From Gammaproteobacteria bacterium (GTDB lineage: Bacteria; Pseudomonadota; Gammaproteobacteria; Coxiellales; Coxiellaceae), in the NCBI GenBank assembly GCA_030425685.1, contig JAUIAD010000021.1:1-64000 (forward strand): DNA of 64,000 nt. Reading direction: 5' to 3'. The translations under genes were made by a program, and so were the position numbers. The notes below the pieces were generated by a model. The model had not been told where the DNA came from, made no database searches, and worked only from the letters and a program-made list of their open reading frames with translations. Positions within the stretch are counted from its first letter, which is position 1; every line of letters starts with the position of its first letter. Shown here piece by piece: positions 45,108 to 54,109 of this stretch.

Positions 45108-45222
45108 AATTTTCTCCTCTCATGCTAAATCAGCATCGCCACAACATGCATACATATAGTAAGGGATAATCTAACCCGGACACATCGAATGTCCGGGTTG
45201 TCCGGGTTAATGTCCTGGTTCC
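44860..45222. repeat. Direct repeat, right copy
   Basis: Partner of 29750-30105 in the same orientation, offset 15,120 bp. It covers the methyltransferase head, the TTCTCCTCTCAT region and, towards the right, the last codons of the AlbA-type gene. Sequence identity is partial (I see many matching blocks of 8-16 bases with substitutions between), so the duplication is old. Confidence 0.7.
45173..45199 (-). terminator. Hairpin after the AlbA-type gene
   Basis: AACCCGGACA (45173-45182) pairs perfectly with TGTCCGGGTT (45190-45199), loop CATCGAA; a third half-copy TGTCCGGGTT overlaps at 45200. It lies just past the AlbA-type stop. There is no U-run, so it may be a processing or regulatory hairpin rather than a strong terminator. 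Confidence 0.4.
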
Positions 45223-46577
45223 AACAAAAACCATTTGGTTTTTGGCCCAAGTTGTCCCTCGTTATCTACATATCCCTTCTCCTTCAGGGCTTGCAGATCT
45301 CGACGCAACGTCCTATCCGTAATATCTTCCCCTAACCTATCATGGATTTCTTTTGGTGATAATCTATTTTTTTTCAACAGGTTAACGATTCTCGCTTGCC
45401 TTGGGCTCAACTCGCCCTCGGCACTTTTACCTTCTTCGGTAACAATGCCTCCTACCTTAAACCTTGGATCTCGTTCAAATGTAATACTGAAAAAAGCATT
45501 ACTCTCTATAGCGGGTTGCGCAAGCTCAGCATCAGTCATGAGCTCCATAATACGTCGAATACCACTACCGATTCTTTCAGCTTTGTCAATTCTTGAAAAC
45601 ATATCCGCTATTGTTTCGTTCCGTCGTATCGATATTTGCGTGAGCGCGTTAACACTAACACCTGGTGGTAAACCGCCTGGATTTTTAATCACAACACGAT
45701 CTTCATGCACTTCAACCATGAGGCTGGTTCCTTGCATGGAATAATCGCGGTGAATGACCGCGTTAACAATAGCCTCTCTTAATGCTTCTAATGGGATTTC
45801 ACAAATATCATATCGGTTAACACCTCTTATCTCACTGCGAACATTTAGATGCTTTCTAAGAAAAGTCATTGCTTCATGAAATTGTGTAATCAAATCATCT
45901 TGAATATCAACACGATCATAAATATGAACCCCTTTTGTGCCTTTAAAGGCAACCAAGATCATTTCACATTGCAGAATAAAATGCCTTGGATTCTCAGCGA
46001 AAAATAATACCCCTGCATTATTTATTTTATTGTCATTGGCTAGGCGTAGGCTACTAAGTAATTTCTGTGGTTCAACTCCATCTAGTGTGATCTTGGTTTC
46101 AGTTAAAAATCTTTTGATCTTCGATGATGAAATATCTTCCCAAGAAGCGTCCTTATTTACCTGCTCTTCAAATCTTGGTTTCTTGCTTGATGATTCAAAC
46201 AACAATTTAAGCTCTTTTTGATTCATCTTTTGTGTGGCAGCATCCAAACGACGAAAATATCCAGCAGAACAGCTATGAGGTTTATCATCACTTTCATCGA
46301 TCGTAATAATCACTACTTGGTCAATCTGCTCAATGCCTTTTAAAGGAACAGCTGGTTCACAATTCCTTGCTAAACTATTTATTTTAGCCTTAAGATCATT
46401 GGTTAACTTTTCACCAACAATTTGACCAGAATCATCAACACCAAGAAAGATACGGCCACCGTGGGTATTGGCTAGAGCCACCATATCCTTATCAAGCTTA
46501 CTCGAAAAGCTTTCTTTGAACTCAATGGTCAAGCCCTCACCTTCTTTCAACAGTAGTTGTAATTCATCTATATTCAC
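45207..46577 (-). CDS. AlbA_2/Schlafen-type ATP-binding transcriptional regulator
   Basis: 456 residues. N-terminal AlbA_2 domain (about 5-120: LTIEFKESFSSKLDKDMVALANTHGGRIFLGVDDSGQIVG), a middle domain, a GHKL-like ATPase (about 240-350: LEALREAIVNAVIHRDYSMQG, VVIKNPGGLPPGV, GSGIRRIMELM) and a C-terminal winged helix (RQARIVNLLKKNRLSPKEIHDRLG, ITDRTLRRDLQALKEKGYV). Proteins with this layout are annotated as RecG-like or DNA-binding regulators and are common on mobile elements; their target is rarely known. A GTAGCA repeat array lies just upstream. Confidence 0.85.
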   Translation of the reverse strand: MNIDELQLLLKEGEGLTIEFKESFSSKLDKDMVALANTHGGRIFLGVDDSGQIVGEKLTNDLKAKINSLARNCEPAVPLKGIEQIDQVVIITIDESDDKPHSCSAGYFRRLDAATQKMNQKELKLLFESSSKKPRFEEQVNKDASWEDISSSKIKRFLTETKITLDGVEPQKLLSSLRLANDNKINNAGVLFFAENPRHFILQCEMILVAFKGTKGVHIYDRVDIQDDLITQFHEAMTFLRKHLNVRSEIRGVNRYDICEIPLEALREAIVNAVIHRDYSMQGTSLMVEVHEDRVVIKNPGGLPPGVSVNALTQISIRRNETIADMFSRIDKAERIGSGIRRIMELMTDAELAQPAIESNAFFSITFERDPRFKVGGIVTEEGKSAEGELSPRQARIVNLLKKNRLSPKEIHDRLGEDITDRTLRRDLQALKEKGYVDNEGQLGPKTKWFLLEPGH

Positions 46578-46620
46578 AATTAATTAACCTAGCTCTTATA
46601 AGTTGCAGCAGTATCTCGCC

Positions 46621-46645
46621 TGCTACGTGCTACATTTGCTACATC
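46621..46645. repeat. GTAGCA repeat array upstream of the AlbA-type gene
   Basis: TGCTACGTGCTACATTTGCTAC contains three near-tandem copies of TGCTAC(A/G)T. The same word occurs in arrays at 54676-54702 and 56274-56293. It lies between the second ParB gene, overlapping its end, and the AlbA-type start, where an operator would be expected. Confidence 0.45.
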
Positions 46646-47472
46646 TCTACCTCGTCGGTAAAATGTTCAACAATCCAATCAACCTCATCTGGAGATGTAA
46701 AATGTATAACCACTTTACCCTCCCCTTTTTCGTTGATGTTAACCGCCACCTTTGATGACAGGGTCCTGGATAGCTTGTTAACCCATCCTTGGACTTTACC
46801 ATCGTATGGTGATGATTTGGTTTCTTTGGGCTTCTTAGTGAGCTGCACCAATCGTTCTGCCTCGCGGACCGTCAGGTTTTTCTCAACGATTTTATACGCA
46901 TATTCAATTTGTTGATCGCTTGGTAATGACAATAAGGCCCTTGCATGCCCCATCTCTAGCTTACCAGCAATTAATAACCTTCGAACTTCATCAGCTAAGT
47001 TAAGTAGCCTCAATAGATTAGTAATCGTTGCCCTGCTCTTGCCAACCATTTTAGCAATCGCTTCATGTGACAGTCTGTGTTCTTCATTTAGCTGAAGAAA
47101 GGTTTGCGCAAGCTCAATTGGATTTAGTTCTTCCCTTTGTATGTTCTCAATCAAAGAAATAGCAATATTTCTTTCAGAATCGTTTTGTTGGACGATCGCT
47201 GGGATTACGGTAAGTCCGGCTAATTTGGATGCTCTCCAGCGCCTCTCACCAGCAATAATTTCAAATCGATCTTCTTCGGCCTTTTGTACAATAATGGGCT
47301 GGACAACGCCATGCTGTTTTATAGATGACGCAAGCTCTTCAAGTGCCGTTGTTTCAAAATTTTTTCGAGGTTGATTCGGGTTAGGATGAATTTGTGATAA
47401 ATAGATTTCTTCAACCGACACTGCATCAACATTGTTTTTTAGGTCAATTGGCTCAAAGGCTGGGAATTTCAT
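46639..47472 (-). CDS. ParB/Spo0J-type protein (second ParB)
   Basis: 277 residues from ATG 47472 (GAGG upstream), 1 bp after the initiator stop; a GTG five codons earlier is possible. ParB-N domain: IYLSQIHPNPNQPRKNF, EELASSIKQHGVVQPIIV and the CTPase-type box IIAGERRWRASKLAGL. Helix-turn-helix: LSHEAIAKMVGKSRATITNLLRLLNL. It ends with a dimerisation-like domain. It is closer to chromosomal Spo0J/ParB than the 342-residue ParB encoded upstream. Two different ParB proteins in one operon is unusual; this one may be a regulator or handle a separate centromere. Confidence 0.9.
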   Translation of the reverse strand: MKFPAFEPIDLKNNVDAVSVEEIYLSQIHPNPNQPRKNFETTALEELASSIKQHGVVQPIIVQKAEEDRFEIIAGERRWRASKLAGLTVIPAIVQQNDSERNIAISLIENIQREELNPIELAQTFLQLNEEHRLSHEAIAKMVGKSRATITNLLRLLNLADEVRRLLIAGKLEMGHARALLSLPSDQQIEYAYKIVEKNLTVREAERLVQLTKKPKETKSSPYDGKVQGWVNKLSRTLSSKVAVNINEKGEGKVVIHFTSPDEVDWIVEHFTDEVEM

Positions 47473-47473
47473 A

Positions 47474-48664
47474 TTAATCAGCCTCACTTGCTTTTAGTAC
47501 TGCGGGCCTTTGAAGCAGATGCTTTTTTAATTTATTTTCACTACTTCTGATAAGGTTTTCATAATTTTCTTTCATATTTGTATTTTTAGAATTAGAAACA
47601 ACATCTAAAAGGCGCTTCCAATGCTCTACTTCACAGCTTAATTCACGCAGCTTATGTTGCCATTGCTGGTCCTCTTCGTTTATTTTACGTTGTACTTTAT
47701 TATCATCCGATAATTGTTCACTACTCTTGTAATCATTTTTTATTGCGCTCATAAAATACGCAACTGGATAAAACCCTGTTTTATCTTTCTTGACATGTTG
47801 CTTTGTGTAAGCAATTTTCTGATAAAGGTACTCATGCGAATAATTTCTTAATACGTTATTAAGAACAGAATCACTTATTTTTCCAAAGTGTTTGGCAATT
47901 TCATCTAAAATTTCCTGAGTATCGTCATCTGCATTGGCATCTTTTTTGCTCACGCATTTTTGTTTAGGATTTACTTTTAACTCAAATCCCGTTACTTTTC
48001 GACCCATTCTTAGCGGTTGAAGATCAACAACAAACCCTGCCCTATCATTAACTTCCTCAATAGCAGGTTTAATGACATTGCGAGTTAGCTCTCGCATTGT
48101 TGAATACTTTTCATCACTCACACCCAGCAACTTCCGAAACGTCTCCAGTTGAATAATTTTGCCCTTTTGCATATTGACAAACCGGGTGCTGTTTTCATAA
48201 AGTGAATGACCGTATTTAGACTCAAACTCTGCTTGTAGATCAACATCAATCGTGCCATAAATATCGGGACTACCTACAAATTCCAGCATAAACTTGTGGA
48301 AGGAGAAATTAAATGTCCCATTTTGATAGAAGGTTGGTGACCCATGCAGAACTCTTAGATTCAAAAATGATACACTGGATGGGACTCGATCTTTTAGTAA
48401 GTTCCACTCAATTTTTAATGAAGCAAGCGTATCAACAGATTCTTTTAAATACTGAGTATTGTTGCTATTAAAGTTTACTGCACTGATGAGTGTTGAAATA
48501 GGCATAACGCACTCAACTGCTATAGATTCATTTTGGCTGTTATTATTTTGTTGATTGATTGCTTGATGCAAAAGGACGTTAAAGATTTTCCGTTGCAAAG
48601 AACTCATCATGGAGTATGCATGGATGATTGCAACATGTTTTCTTAAAACGTTCTCTGCTAGCAT
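47474..48664 (-). CDS. Rep_3 (RepB)-family plasmid replication initiator
   Basis: 396 residues. The Rep_3 winged-helix pair is visible: the N-terminal NVLRKHVAIIHAYSMMSSLQRKIFNVLLHQAI, MPISTLISAVNFNSNNTQYLKESVDTL, and the second domain HSLYENSTRFVNMQKGKIIQLETFRKLLGV with ITRN-like NVIKPAIEEVN. Such proteins bind iterons and open the origin. The long C-terminal part (about 235-396), containing LDEIAKHFGKISDSVLNNVL and YPVAYFMSAIKNDY, is seen in longer initiators of this type. It lies within a par operon and 2.5 kb from an iteron array. Confidence 0.9.
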   Translation of the reverse strand: MLAENVLRKHVAIIHAYSMMSSLQRKIFNVLLHQAINQQNNNSQNESIAVECVMPISTLISAVNFNSNNTQYLKESVDTLASLKIEWNLLKDRVPSSVSFLNLRVLHGSPTFYQNGTFNFSFHKFMLEFVGSPDIYGTIDVDLQAEFESKYGHSLYENSTRFVNMQKGKIIQLETFRKLLGVSDEKYSTMRELTRNVIKPAIEEVNDRAGFVVDLQPLRMGRKVTGFELKVNPKQKCVSKKDANADDDTQEILDEIAKHFGKISDSVLNNVLRNYSHEYLYQKIAYTKQHVKKDKTGFYPVAYFMSAIKNDYKSSEQLSDDNKVQRKINEEDQQWQHKLRELSCEVEHWKRLLDVVSNSKNTNMKENYENLIRSSENKLKKHLLQRPAVLKASEAD

Positions 48665-48690
48665 AACCTATTCCATCTGGTCTCTAATAC

Positions 48691-49062
48691 TCACGTCTTT
48701 CTCGTGAGCCGACTTAAAATAGCTGCCCTGATCACAGCCGCTTGTGGCCCTCTTATATCAGGAAAAGCTTTGACAACTTCGTTGCGGACTTCCGCGAAAA
48801 TACAACGCTGCTCAAAGGTCATATAAATTTTATCAAAGACAAAATCTTCATTGTTTCCTTCAGCATTACGCACTATTTCTTTATAATCTGGGTTCTCCTT
48901 TAACATGAGAATCGCTTCATTAACCCAATCACTTTTCTTTTTCAGGTTATAGTTTTCAGAGTTGATTAGTGTCTCTCGCAGTCGCTGCTTGATTACTTTA
49001 TTCACCGTAAAAGTGATTATTTTTTTATCCTCATTATTGTCACTAAGCTTCAGCTTATTCAT
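48691..49062 (-). CDS. Small ribbon-helix-helix-like plasmid protein
   Basis: 123 residues. KKIITFTVNKVIKQRLRETLI and the following helices look like a ribbon-helix-helix DNA-binding domain; a second helical part (DKIYMTFEQRCIFAEVRNEVV, QAAVIRAAIL) ends the protein. It overlaps parB by 4 bp and lies 26 bp before the initiator. Probably an accessory regulator of the par/rep operon. Not matched to a named family. Confidence 0.6.
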   Translation of the reverse strand: MNKLKLSDNNEDKKIITFTVNKVIKQRLRETLINSENYNLKKKSDWVNEAILMLKENPDYKEIVRNAEGNNEDFVFDKIYMTFEQRCIFAEVRNEVVKAFPDIRGPQAAVIRAAILSRLTRKT

Positions 49063-50087
49063 TCTTGTGAAGCTCCTTGTTCAATTAAGGCCATTATTTT
49101 TTTGAAGCCTTTTTCAGTCGCCTCTACGTTGTCCCACTGGAATTTATCAAAAACTTCCTGCATGTTTTTTATTATATTTTCTTCTAACGCATTACTGGTT
49201 AACAATGAATTTACAAGCAACTTGACCACATTTGGTTTTACTGTGCCTAACCGCACACTTGTTTTTTTTCTGCCTCGGGTTTCCTTCTTTTTCTTGACAG
49301 AATTCTCTAGATCTTTTTTAAGGCTTGCTACCTCTTCGAAAGATGCTCCAGCAATAGCTGCTTGTAGTAATGTTGTTTGATGTTCAGTGGTTTTTGCCGA
49401 ACAAATTAGCTCAATTAGTTTGATATTTTCGATTTTTCCAGATTCAATCGCTTTTTTAATTTCTGGTTTGCTTTGTAATATTAGAATATATCGTCTTGTC
49501 TGCGTAATCGACATACCAGTCAGATCACCGAGTAATTTAGCCGTTATTTTTTCTTGTGATTGTTGATTTTCTTTTTTATATTCTTGGATAATCGCCTCAA
49601 TGCTTGCTACCCTTTCTGCAAGGCTCAAATCAGATCGTTCATTATTCTCAATCCATTGCAACACCTTTAATTTCGTACCAACCGGTCTTTGCCCTGCAAT
49701 TCTTGCAATAATTTCTTTTTTTCCTGCAATAGCTGATGCTAATGTACGTCTCTCCCCTGCTATGAGTCTGCATTTATTTCCAAATCTATAAACATAAATT
49801 GGGTTAATCAGTTGATCGTCTTTTATGGTTTTAGCAAGTGACTCTAGCGATTTCCAATCCTGTTTTTTTCTTTCATATTCTGGGTCACTTTTGTCAATGC
49901 CATTGATTGCATCTTCAAGTGTTAAAATCAATTCACGATTGTTTTCAGGATCAAGTTCTACCTTGCTTAAAGGTAAAACTTCAATTGAAAGTTCTCCGGC
50001 ATAATTATTTGCGATTTCTAATGTTCGTGTAATCGCTTCTTTTGTTGCGGCACTTTTAGTGTTATCTAACTTGAATTTACTAACCAT
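49059..50087 (-). CDS. parB: ParB-family plasmid partition protein
   Basis: 342 residues. ParB-N part with VLPLSKVELDPENNRE, LAKTIKDDQLINPIYVY and the box LIAGERRTLASAIAG; helix-turn-helix SQEKITAKLLGDLTGMSITQTRRYILIL; a Lys-rich linker (KKKKETRGRKK) and a C-terminal helical dimerisation part. It overlaps parA by 8 bp, the standard arrangement. It binds the plasmid centromere and stimulates ParA. Confidence 0.92.
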   Translation of the reverse strand: MVSKFKLDNTKSAATKEAITRTLEIANNYAGELSIEVLPLSKVELDPENNRELILTLEDAINGIDKSDPEYERKKQDWKSLESLAKTIKDDQLINPIYVYRFGNKCRLIAGERRTLASAIAGKKEIIARIAGQRPVGTKLKVLQWIENNERSDLSLAERVASIEAIIQEYKKENQQSQEKITAKLLGDLTGMSITQTRRYILILQSKPEIKKAIESGKIENIKLIELICSAKTTEHQTTLLQAAIAGASFEEVASLKKDLENSVKKKKETRGRKKTSVRLGTVKPNVVKLLVNSLLTSNALEENIIKNMQEVFDKFQWDNVEATEKGFKKIMALIEQGASQE

Positions 50088-50997
50088 GTGCTACTTCCTC
50101 TGTTTCAAAAGCTGTTTTATAGGTATTTTCAAAGACTCGCTCATAAACATGTTGGCACCATTTTTCACTTTCAACTCTTGCTGGGTTGGATGGTGGTAAA
50201 TTGAAAACGCAATTTGGTTTTGCATCATCAACAACAAGCTCAGCATAAATCGTTCTTAATGCAATTGGTGGTAATAACCAGTTTTCTGAACCTTCAATTT
50301 CATGGAGATCATTTAAAAATTTACTGTGTACTGCTGTTCGTCTAACTTGATTTGGTAATATTCCCGCAATTTGTATTGAATCATCTTTTGGTCGTCTTAA
50401 TTGTTCTTGTGAAATAGCCTCTATCATGCCAATAGTTCCATTGATACCGTATTGTTCCAACTCCGTAGGTAGCAACCCATGGGTTGCGGCTCTTAAACCA
50501 GCCATTGTAAGAGGACCAAACTGCGGGTTTGTGTCAATAATAATAAACTCGTAATCACTGTGCGTTGATAAAAGTGTTGTAAATTCTTTTAAGCGATTGA
50601 TTACTTTTTCTTTAACATCAACTTTTAAAACACGCTGTGCATCTTCAAGCAAAGACGCAAACGAAGGAAAGCACTGTAGATTATCAAGCCATGTCGGATA
50701 AGGGTAAATTGGACGGCCAAGAAAAATATCTGCGATACTGCTAATGCCATCCCAATGAGGATCATCTTCTGGTAAGTTTTCTGGGTCCCATTCAGGATGT
50801 GGTTTTGGCATATATCCTGTTGGGTGAGCAGGGTCTCTTGTCATTGGAATTAAACTTGATGACGAATTACCTTGAGGATCGAGATCAATGAAAGCCCCTT
50901 TCATGTTTTTACATTCAGCAAAATACTGTGCAAGGGTAAGTGCTATAGTCGACTTCCCTATTCCACCTTTGTTTCCAGCCGTTGTGATGACTTTCAT
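50080..50997 (-). CDS. parA: ParA-type partition ATPase
   Basis: 305 residues from ATG 50997, which has GGAGG upstream; the longer frame starting at 51063 lacks support. Deviant Walker A GNKGGIGKST at residue 8, FIDLDPQGNSSS, and Walker B-like FIIIDTNPQFG. It moves plasmid copies apart by ATP-driven patterning on the nucleoid. First gene of parA-parB-RHH-rep-parB2. The 51178-51318 iterons lie just upstream. Confidence 0.94.
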   Translation of the reverse strand: MKVITTAGNKGGIGKSTIALTLAQYFAECKNMKGAFIDLDPQGNSSSSLIPMTRDPAHPTGYMPKPHPEWDPENLPEDDPHWDGISSIADIFLGRPIYPYPTWLDNLQCFPSFASLLEDAQRVLKVDVKEKVINRLKEFTTLLSTHSDYEFIIIDTNPQFGPLTMAGLRAATHGLLPTELEQYGINGTIGMIEAISQEQLRRPKDDSIQIAGILPNQVRRTAVHSKFLNDLHEIEGSENWLLPPIALRTIYAELVVDDAKPNCVFNLPPSNPARVESEKWCQHVYERVFENTYKTAFETEEVAHG

Positions 50998-51177
50998 TTC
51001 TTCCTCCAAAAGGATATTTTGTACTATAAGCTCTAGAATAGCCAGAATAAAGTTTTTTTGCAAGCGGTGTTTTGTACTTTTAAAAGAAAATATATATTTC
51101 TTTTCTTATTTCTAATATTTTCCTGTGGATGAATGTTTGTAACCTATTGAAATATAGGTATAATCTCTGAAATTAAC

Positions 51178-51318
51178 GTGTAGGTTTATGGGGTCTTTGG
51201 TGTAGGTTTTTAGGATGTTGCGTGTAGGTTTGTGGGAATATTGGTGTAGATTTATGAGAAAGTGTAGTTTTATGGGATTGTTAGGTGTAGCTTTATGGGA
51301 ATGGTGTAGGTTTATGGG
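51178..51318. repeat. Seven iterons, candidate replication origin
   Basis: Seven direct copies of a 15-bp word close to GTGTAGGTTTATGGG start at 51178, 51200, 51222, 51244, 51262, 51285 and 51304. Spacing is 22 bp for the first four, then 18-23 bp, so they sit about two helical turns apart. The neighbouring AT-rich DNA (51040-51130, with TGTGGAT) could be the melting region. Iterons plus a Rep_3 initiator in the same locus make this the likely oriV. Confidence 0.85.
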
Positions 51319-51521
51319 CCGCTTTTGCTTCTCCCCTGCCCTAAATAAAAATGCTTTACTTACAATTTTCTAAAAATATGGCGTTAATTGGTTTTATAAA
51401 ACAAAAATCTCTTTTATTATTTTTCTCATGAATTATATTTTTTGTCTGATATTTTTTAAATATACACTTCTCCAAAGCGATTCCTATATAACTCTATTCA
51501 TTATGTAATCAAGGTGGTAAC
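51319..51521. other. AT-rich stretch beside the iterons
   Basis: About 200 bp of very AT-rich DNA (for example TTTTATAAAACAAAAATCTC and TTTTTTAAATATACAC) with no gene. It could be the strand-opening part of the origin on the other side of the iterons. No other structure seen. Confidence 0.4.
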
Positions 51522-51632
51522 ATGAACCTAGATTTAGTATTTCAATATCAATGCTATTCCAGGAAGCCAATCCAAGTTAACCCAGCTGAGCTCAACCTCT
51601 TTCGACCAACACCTTTGTTTTTATTTCAATAA
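51522..51632 (+). CDS. Possible 36-residue peptide with a terminator-like hairpin
   Basis: ATG 51522 has AAGGTGG six to eight bases upstream. The peptide (NLDLVFQYQCYSRK...NLFRPTPLFLFQ) ends TAA at 51632, inside a hairpin. It could be a leader peptide or a small plasmid gene; no family recognised. Short frames like this also arise by chance. Confidence 0.3.
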   Translation: MNLDLVFQYQCYSRKPIQVNPAELNLFRPTPLFLFQ

Positions 51633-51650
51633 AAACACCCATTGTTTTTT
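51616..51650 (+). terminator. Hairpin with T-run
   Basis: TGTTTTTAT (51616-51624) pairs with ATAAAAACA (51629-51637), loop TTCA, followed by ACCCATTG and six T at 51645-51650. A reasonable intrinsic terminator for the small frame before it or for transcription out of the origin. Confidence 0.45.
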
Positions 51651-52058
51651 ATATGTACTTGAGCCGATTGTAATTAGGGCTTTCGGCTGTTATTCATGCA
51701 TCTAAAATCACTGTAGCTTATGGTCACTTGAAATCCAAAACAATAATTCACTCAGTGCAATTTGAGCCTTGCTTTGTTAAAGCAATCTAAACTTAAAATA
51801 CAGATTTGCTTCCCATAATTTGCCTCATGCTCACAAAATGAAATATTCTATGAACACGGCATTAGGATGGTGCCTGATAAATTTTGAAAGACTCTCATTA
51901 GGGTTCTAAATCCCAATCGCTTTTTTTGCTAGCGCTACATTTTTCTTTGTTAATTTTTTATTTTTCCGTTTCAGCTAATTTCATTAGAGCAGGGCGGTTT
52001 AATTGGGCTTTTTTGATAGTGCTTATTACTGCTTAAGGCTTTTTGATCTTGTTCTTGT
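51651..52058. other. Non-coding gap
   Basis: About 400 bp between the hairpin and the split ORF. No frame with a good ribosome site, no further iteron and no strong repeat was seen. Confidence 0.4.
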
Positions 52059-52287
52059 TTATGGACAAGCTATAAATAACCATTGCTTAGATTGAAATGC
52101 TTCGGTGTTTTCCCGCCACATTCCTCCACATCCGATCGCATTTATAGCTACGACTTCATTAATCATAGACCCAAAATATCCTCGTTCTTGGTAAATTTTT
52201 CCAAACATGCTGAGGACTTTGATGAACTCATGTCTTGTCAAAGGTAATAAATTTTCGGTTTCGTTTTTAGGGATGAGCAGCGTTTTA

Positions 52288-54109
52288 TTGGACTTTGGAT
52301 AAAAACCACATTTTCAGGCAGTTTCTTGCTTGCACTTTGCGCAAGGGCTGGGCATGGATTTTTGACAAAAAAATTGAGATTTGCGGAAAAATAGTTTGAC
52401 ATCAGCAGGTTAATCAGCGGCCGCTGACCTAATCAACTTCACGGATTAGGTCAAATGGAATCAGCTACCCCAACAGATAGACTCAAGCAATTTCGCAGGC
52501 AATTGTATGAGTGCTTTCACAAGCGAGCAGATGCCATCATGAATCTGCTTGACGCCTTAACCACCGAAGGACGACGTTGTCAGAGTGTGGTCCAACTCAG
52601 CAAGGCAGACGCCTTCAAACGTCAATACAGCAGTATTACTGATGCCATCACACAAGGCTTATCACGAGCTGATTGGCCCGCCATCGAAACGCTTTTGTAT
52701 CAACAAGGCAGGAGCTCTTCCCGTCATGCAAACCGGTTTGTCTTGGACTGCACAAGCAATCCTCGCCAATATGCTAGAAAGTTGGCAGACCGGTCCATTA
52801 CTCACGCCCCTAATCCAGCCCCGGGTAACAAGCCCATTACTGTGGGTCATCAATACTCTGTGTTAACCTTACTTCCAGACGATACACCCGCTTCACAGAA
52901 GCATTGGCTGATGCCTTTGTCTGCAAGGCGGGTAAGTAGTGACAAGAAAGGGAATGAAGTGGGCATGAACCAGTTGTCTGATTTAATCAGTTCACAAAAC
53001 CTAACAGACCAACTGACCTTAAGTATTGGTGACTGCCTCTATGGCTCAGAACCTTGTCGGGTAACTGCTGCCAAGCAGGACAATCTAGTCCACATTTTTA
53101 GGCTAAATAGCAAGCGTAATGTGTTTTGCGCGCCTGAGAGCCCAACAGCAAACAAGAGTGACTGCCGCAAAGCCGGAAGGCGACAAGAATTTGGCGCCAA
53201 AATGAATTTAGGGCAAGTTGATACACATCCGCCTTATGATGAGCAGGTAACAACACAATGGACTAGCCGCCGCGGGAAAGCCTATGAGGTATCTGTTGTT
53301 GCCTGGAGGAACAAGCTACTGCGAGGATCCCGGTCTTTCCGTTCTTCGGAGCACCCATTAAATGTAATACGCATCACGGTCACTGATTCAGAAGGAAAGT
53401 CGCTGTATAAGCGCCCGCTATGGCTGGGTGTTTTTGGCAAGCGGCGCGATGAGGTTAGCCTGATTGATGCGTACGAGAGTTACCGATCCCGTTACGACAT
53501 TGAGCACTTTTATCGGTTTTCGAAACACAATCTGCTGTTGGATGGGTATCAGACTCCCGAGGTTTCTCATGAACAATCGTGGTGGTCCCTTTGTTTGTTG
53601 GCTTATGCTCAGTTGTATTTAGCGAAAGGGATAGTGCCTGCCTTACCGGAACCTTGGGAACGCTATTTACCTGTTTATAAGCAGAGTGGTTCTGAAGGTT
53701 TTATTGGGACTCCATCGCAAACCCAGCGTGGTTTTTCAAAAGTACTCGAGCGCATTGGAACGCCTGCTAGGGATTGCGTTGCGCGCGGCAAGCCTCGAGG
53801 TAGGTTGCCAGGAGAGAGTCCTGGAAAGCGAGTTGAGCAGTCTGTTATTTTTAAGTCGAAGAAGCCAGGAATCAGTACGGAAGCAGGCATTGTTTTTGCT
53901 TCTGACCAAGAGGCGAATTTTCCAAACCCGAAAAAAATAGAGCAACTCATCCTTCAGGTTCAGGAGTCCTTGGGCAAGCTCGATATGGGTGTATCTGAAT
54001 TCTCCAAATTATTGGTTAATTCCACTTGAAAGCTCTAAACCTGTCCTAAATGCTACCACCCACCCAAACTCGATGCCTGATCGAGGGGCGGCGTTTGTCC
54101 AAAGTCCAA
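52288..54109 (+). mobile_element. IS4-family insertion sequence, complete
   Basis: 1822-bp element with a 16-bp terminal inverted repeat having one mismatch: TTGGACTTTGGATAAA at 52288-52303 and TTTGTCCAAAGTCCAA at 54094-54109. The 6-bp target duplication GTTTTA flanks it (52282-52287 and 54110-54115). It lies in the origin region, between the seven iterons and the isolated eighth, and cuts a small ORF. Confidence 0.9.
52455..54029 (+). CDS. IS4-family DDE transposase
   Basis: 524 residues. DDE residues: FVLDCTSNPRQYARK (first Asp), LSIGDCLYGSE (second Asp) and the Y-(2)-R-(3)-E-(6)-K signature in YRSRYDIEHFYRFSK (Glu). The N-terminal ~90 residues are helical and DNA-binding-like. No internal stop; probably functional. 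Base composition is more GC-rich than the flanking DNA, in keeping with transfer. Confidence 0.9.
   Translation: MESATPTDRLKQFRRQLYECFHKRADAIMNLLDALTTEGRRCQSVVQLSKADAFKRQYSSITDAITQGLSRADWPAIETLLYQQGRSSSRHANRFVLDCTSNPRQYARKLADRSITHAPNPAPGNKPITVGHQYSVLTLLPDDTPASQKHWLMPLSARRVSSDKKGNEVGMNQLSDLISSQNLTDQLTLSIGDCLYGSEPCRVTAAKQDNLVHIFRLNSKRNVFCAPESPTANKSDCRKAGRRQEFGAKMNLGQVDTHPPYDEQVTTQWTSRRGKAYEVSVVAWRNKLLRGSRSFRSSEHPLNVIRITVTDSEGKSLYKRPLWLGVFGKRRDEVSLIDAYESYRSRYDIEHFYRFSKHNLLLDGYQTPEVSHEQSWWSLCLLAYAQLYLAKGIVPALPEPWERYLPVYKQSGSEGFIGTPSQTQRGFSKVLERIGTPARDCVARGKPRGRLPGESPGKRVEQSVIFKSKKPGISTEAGIVFASDQEANFPNPKKIEQLILQVQESLGKLDMGVSEFSKLLVNST

Noticed and set aside
51178-51318. CRISPR-like array
   Set aside because: Repeat units are 15 bp with 3-8 bp gaps, not 24-40 bp repeats with unique spacers; they fit iterons and lie by a Rep_3 gene. 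No cas genes are present.
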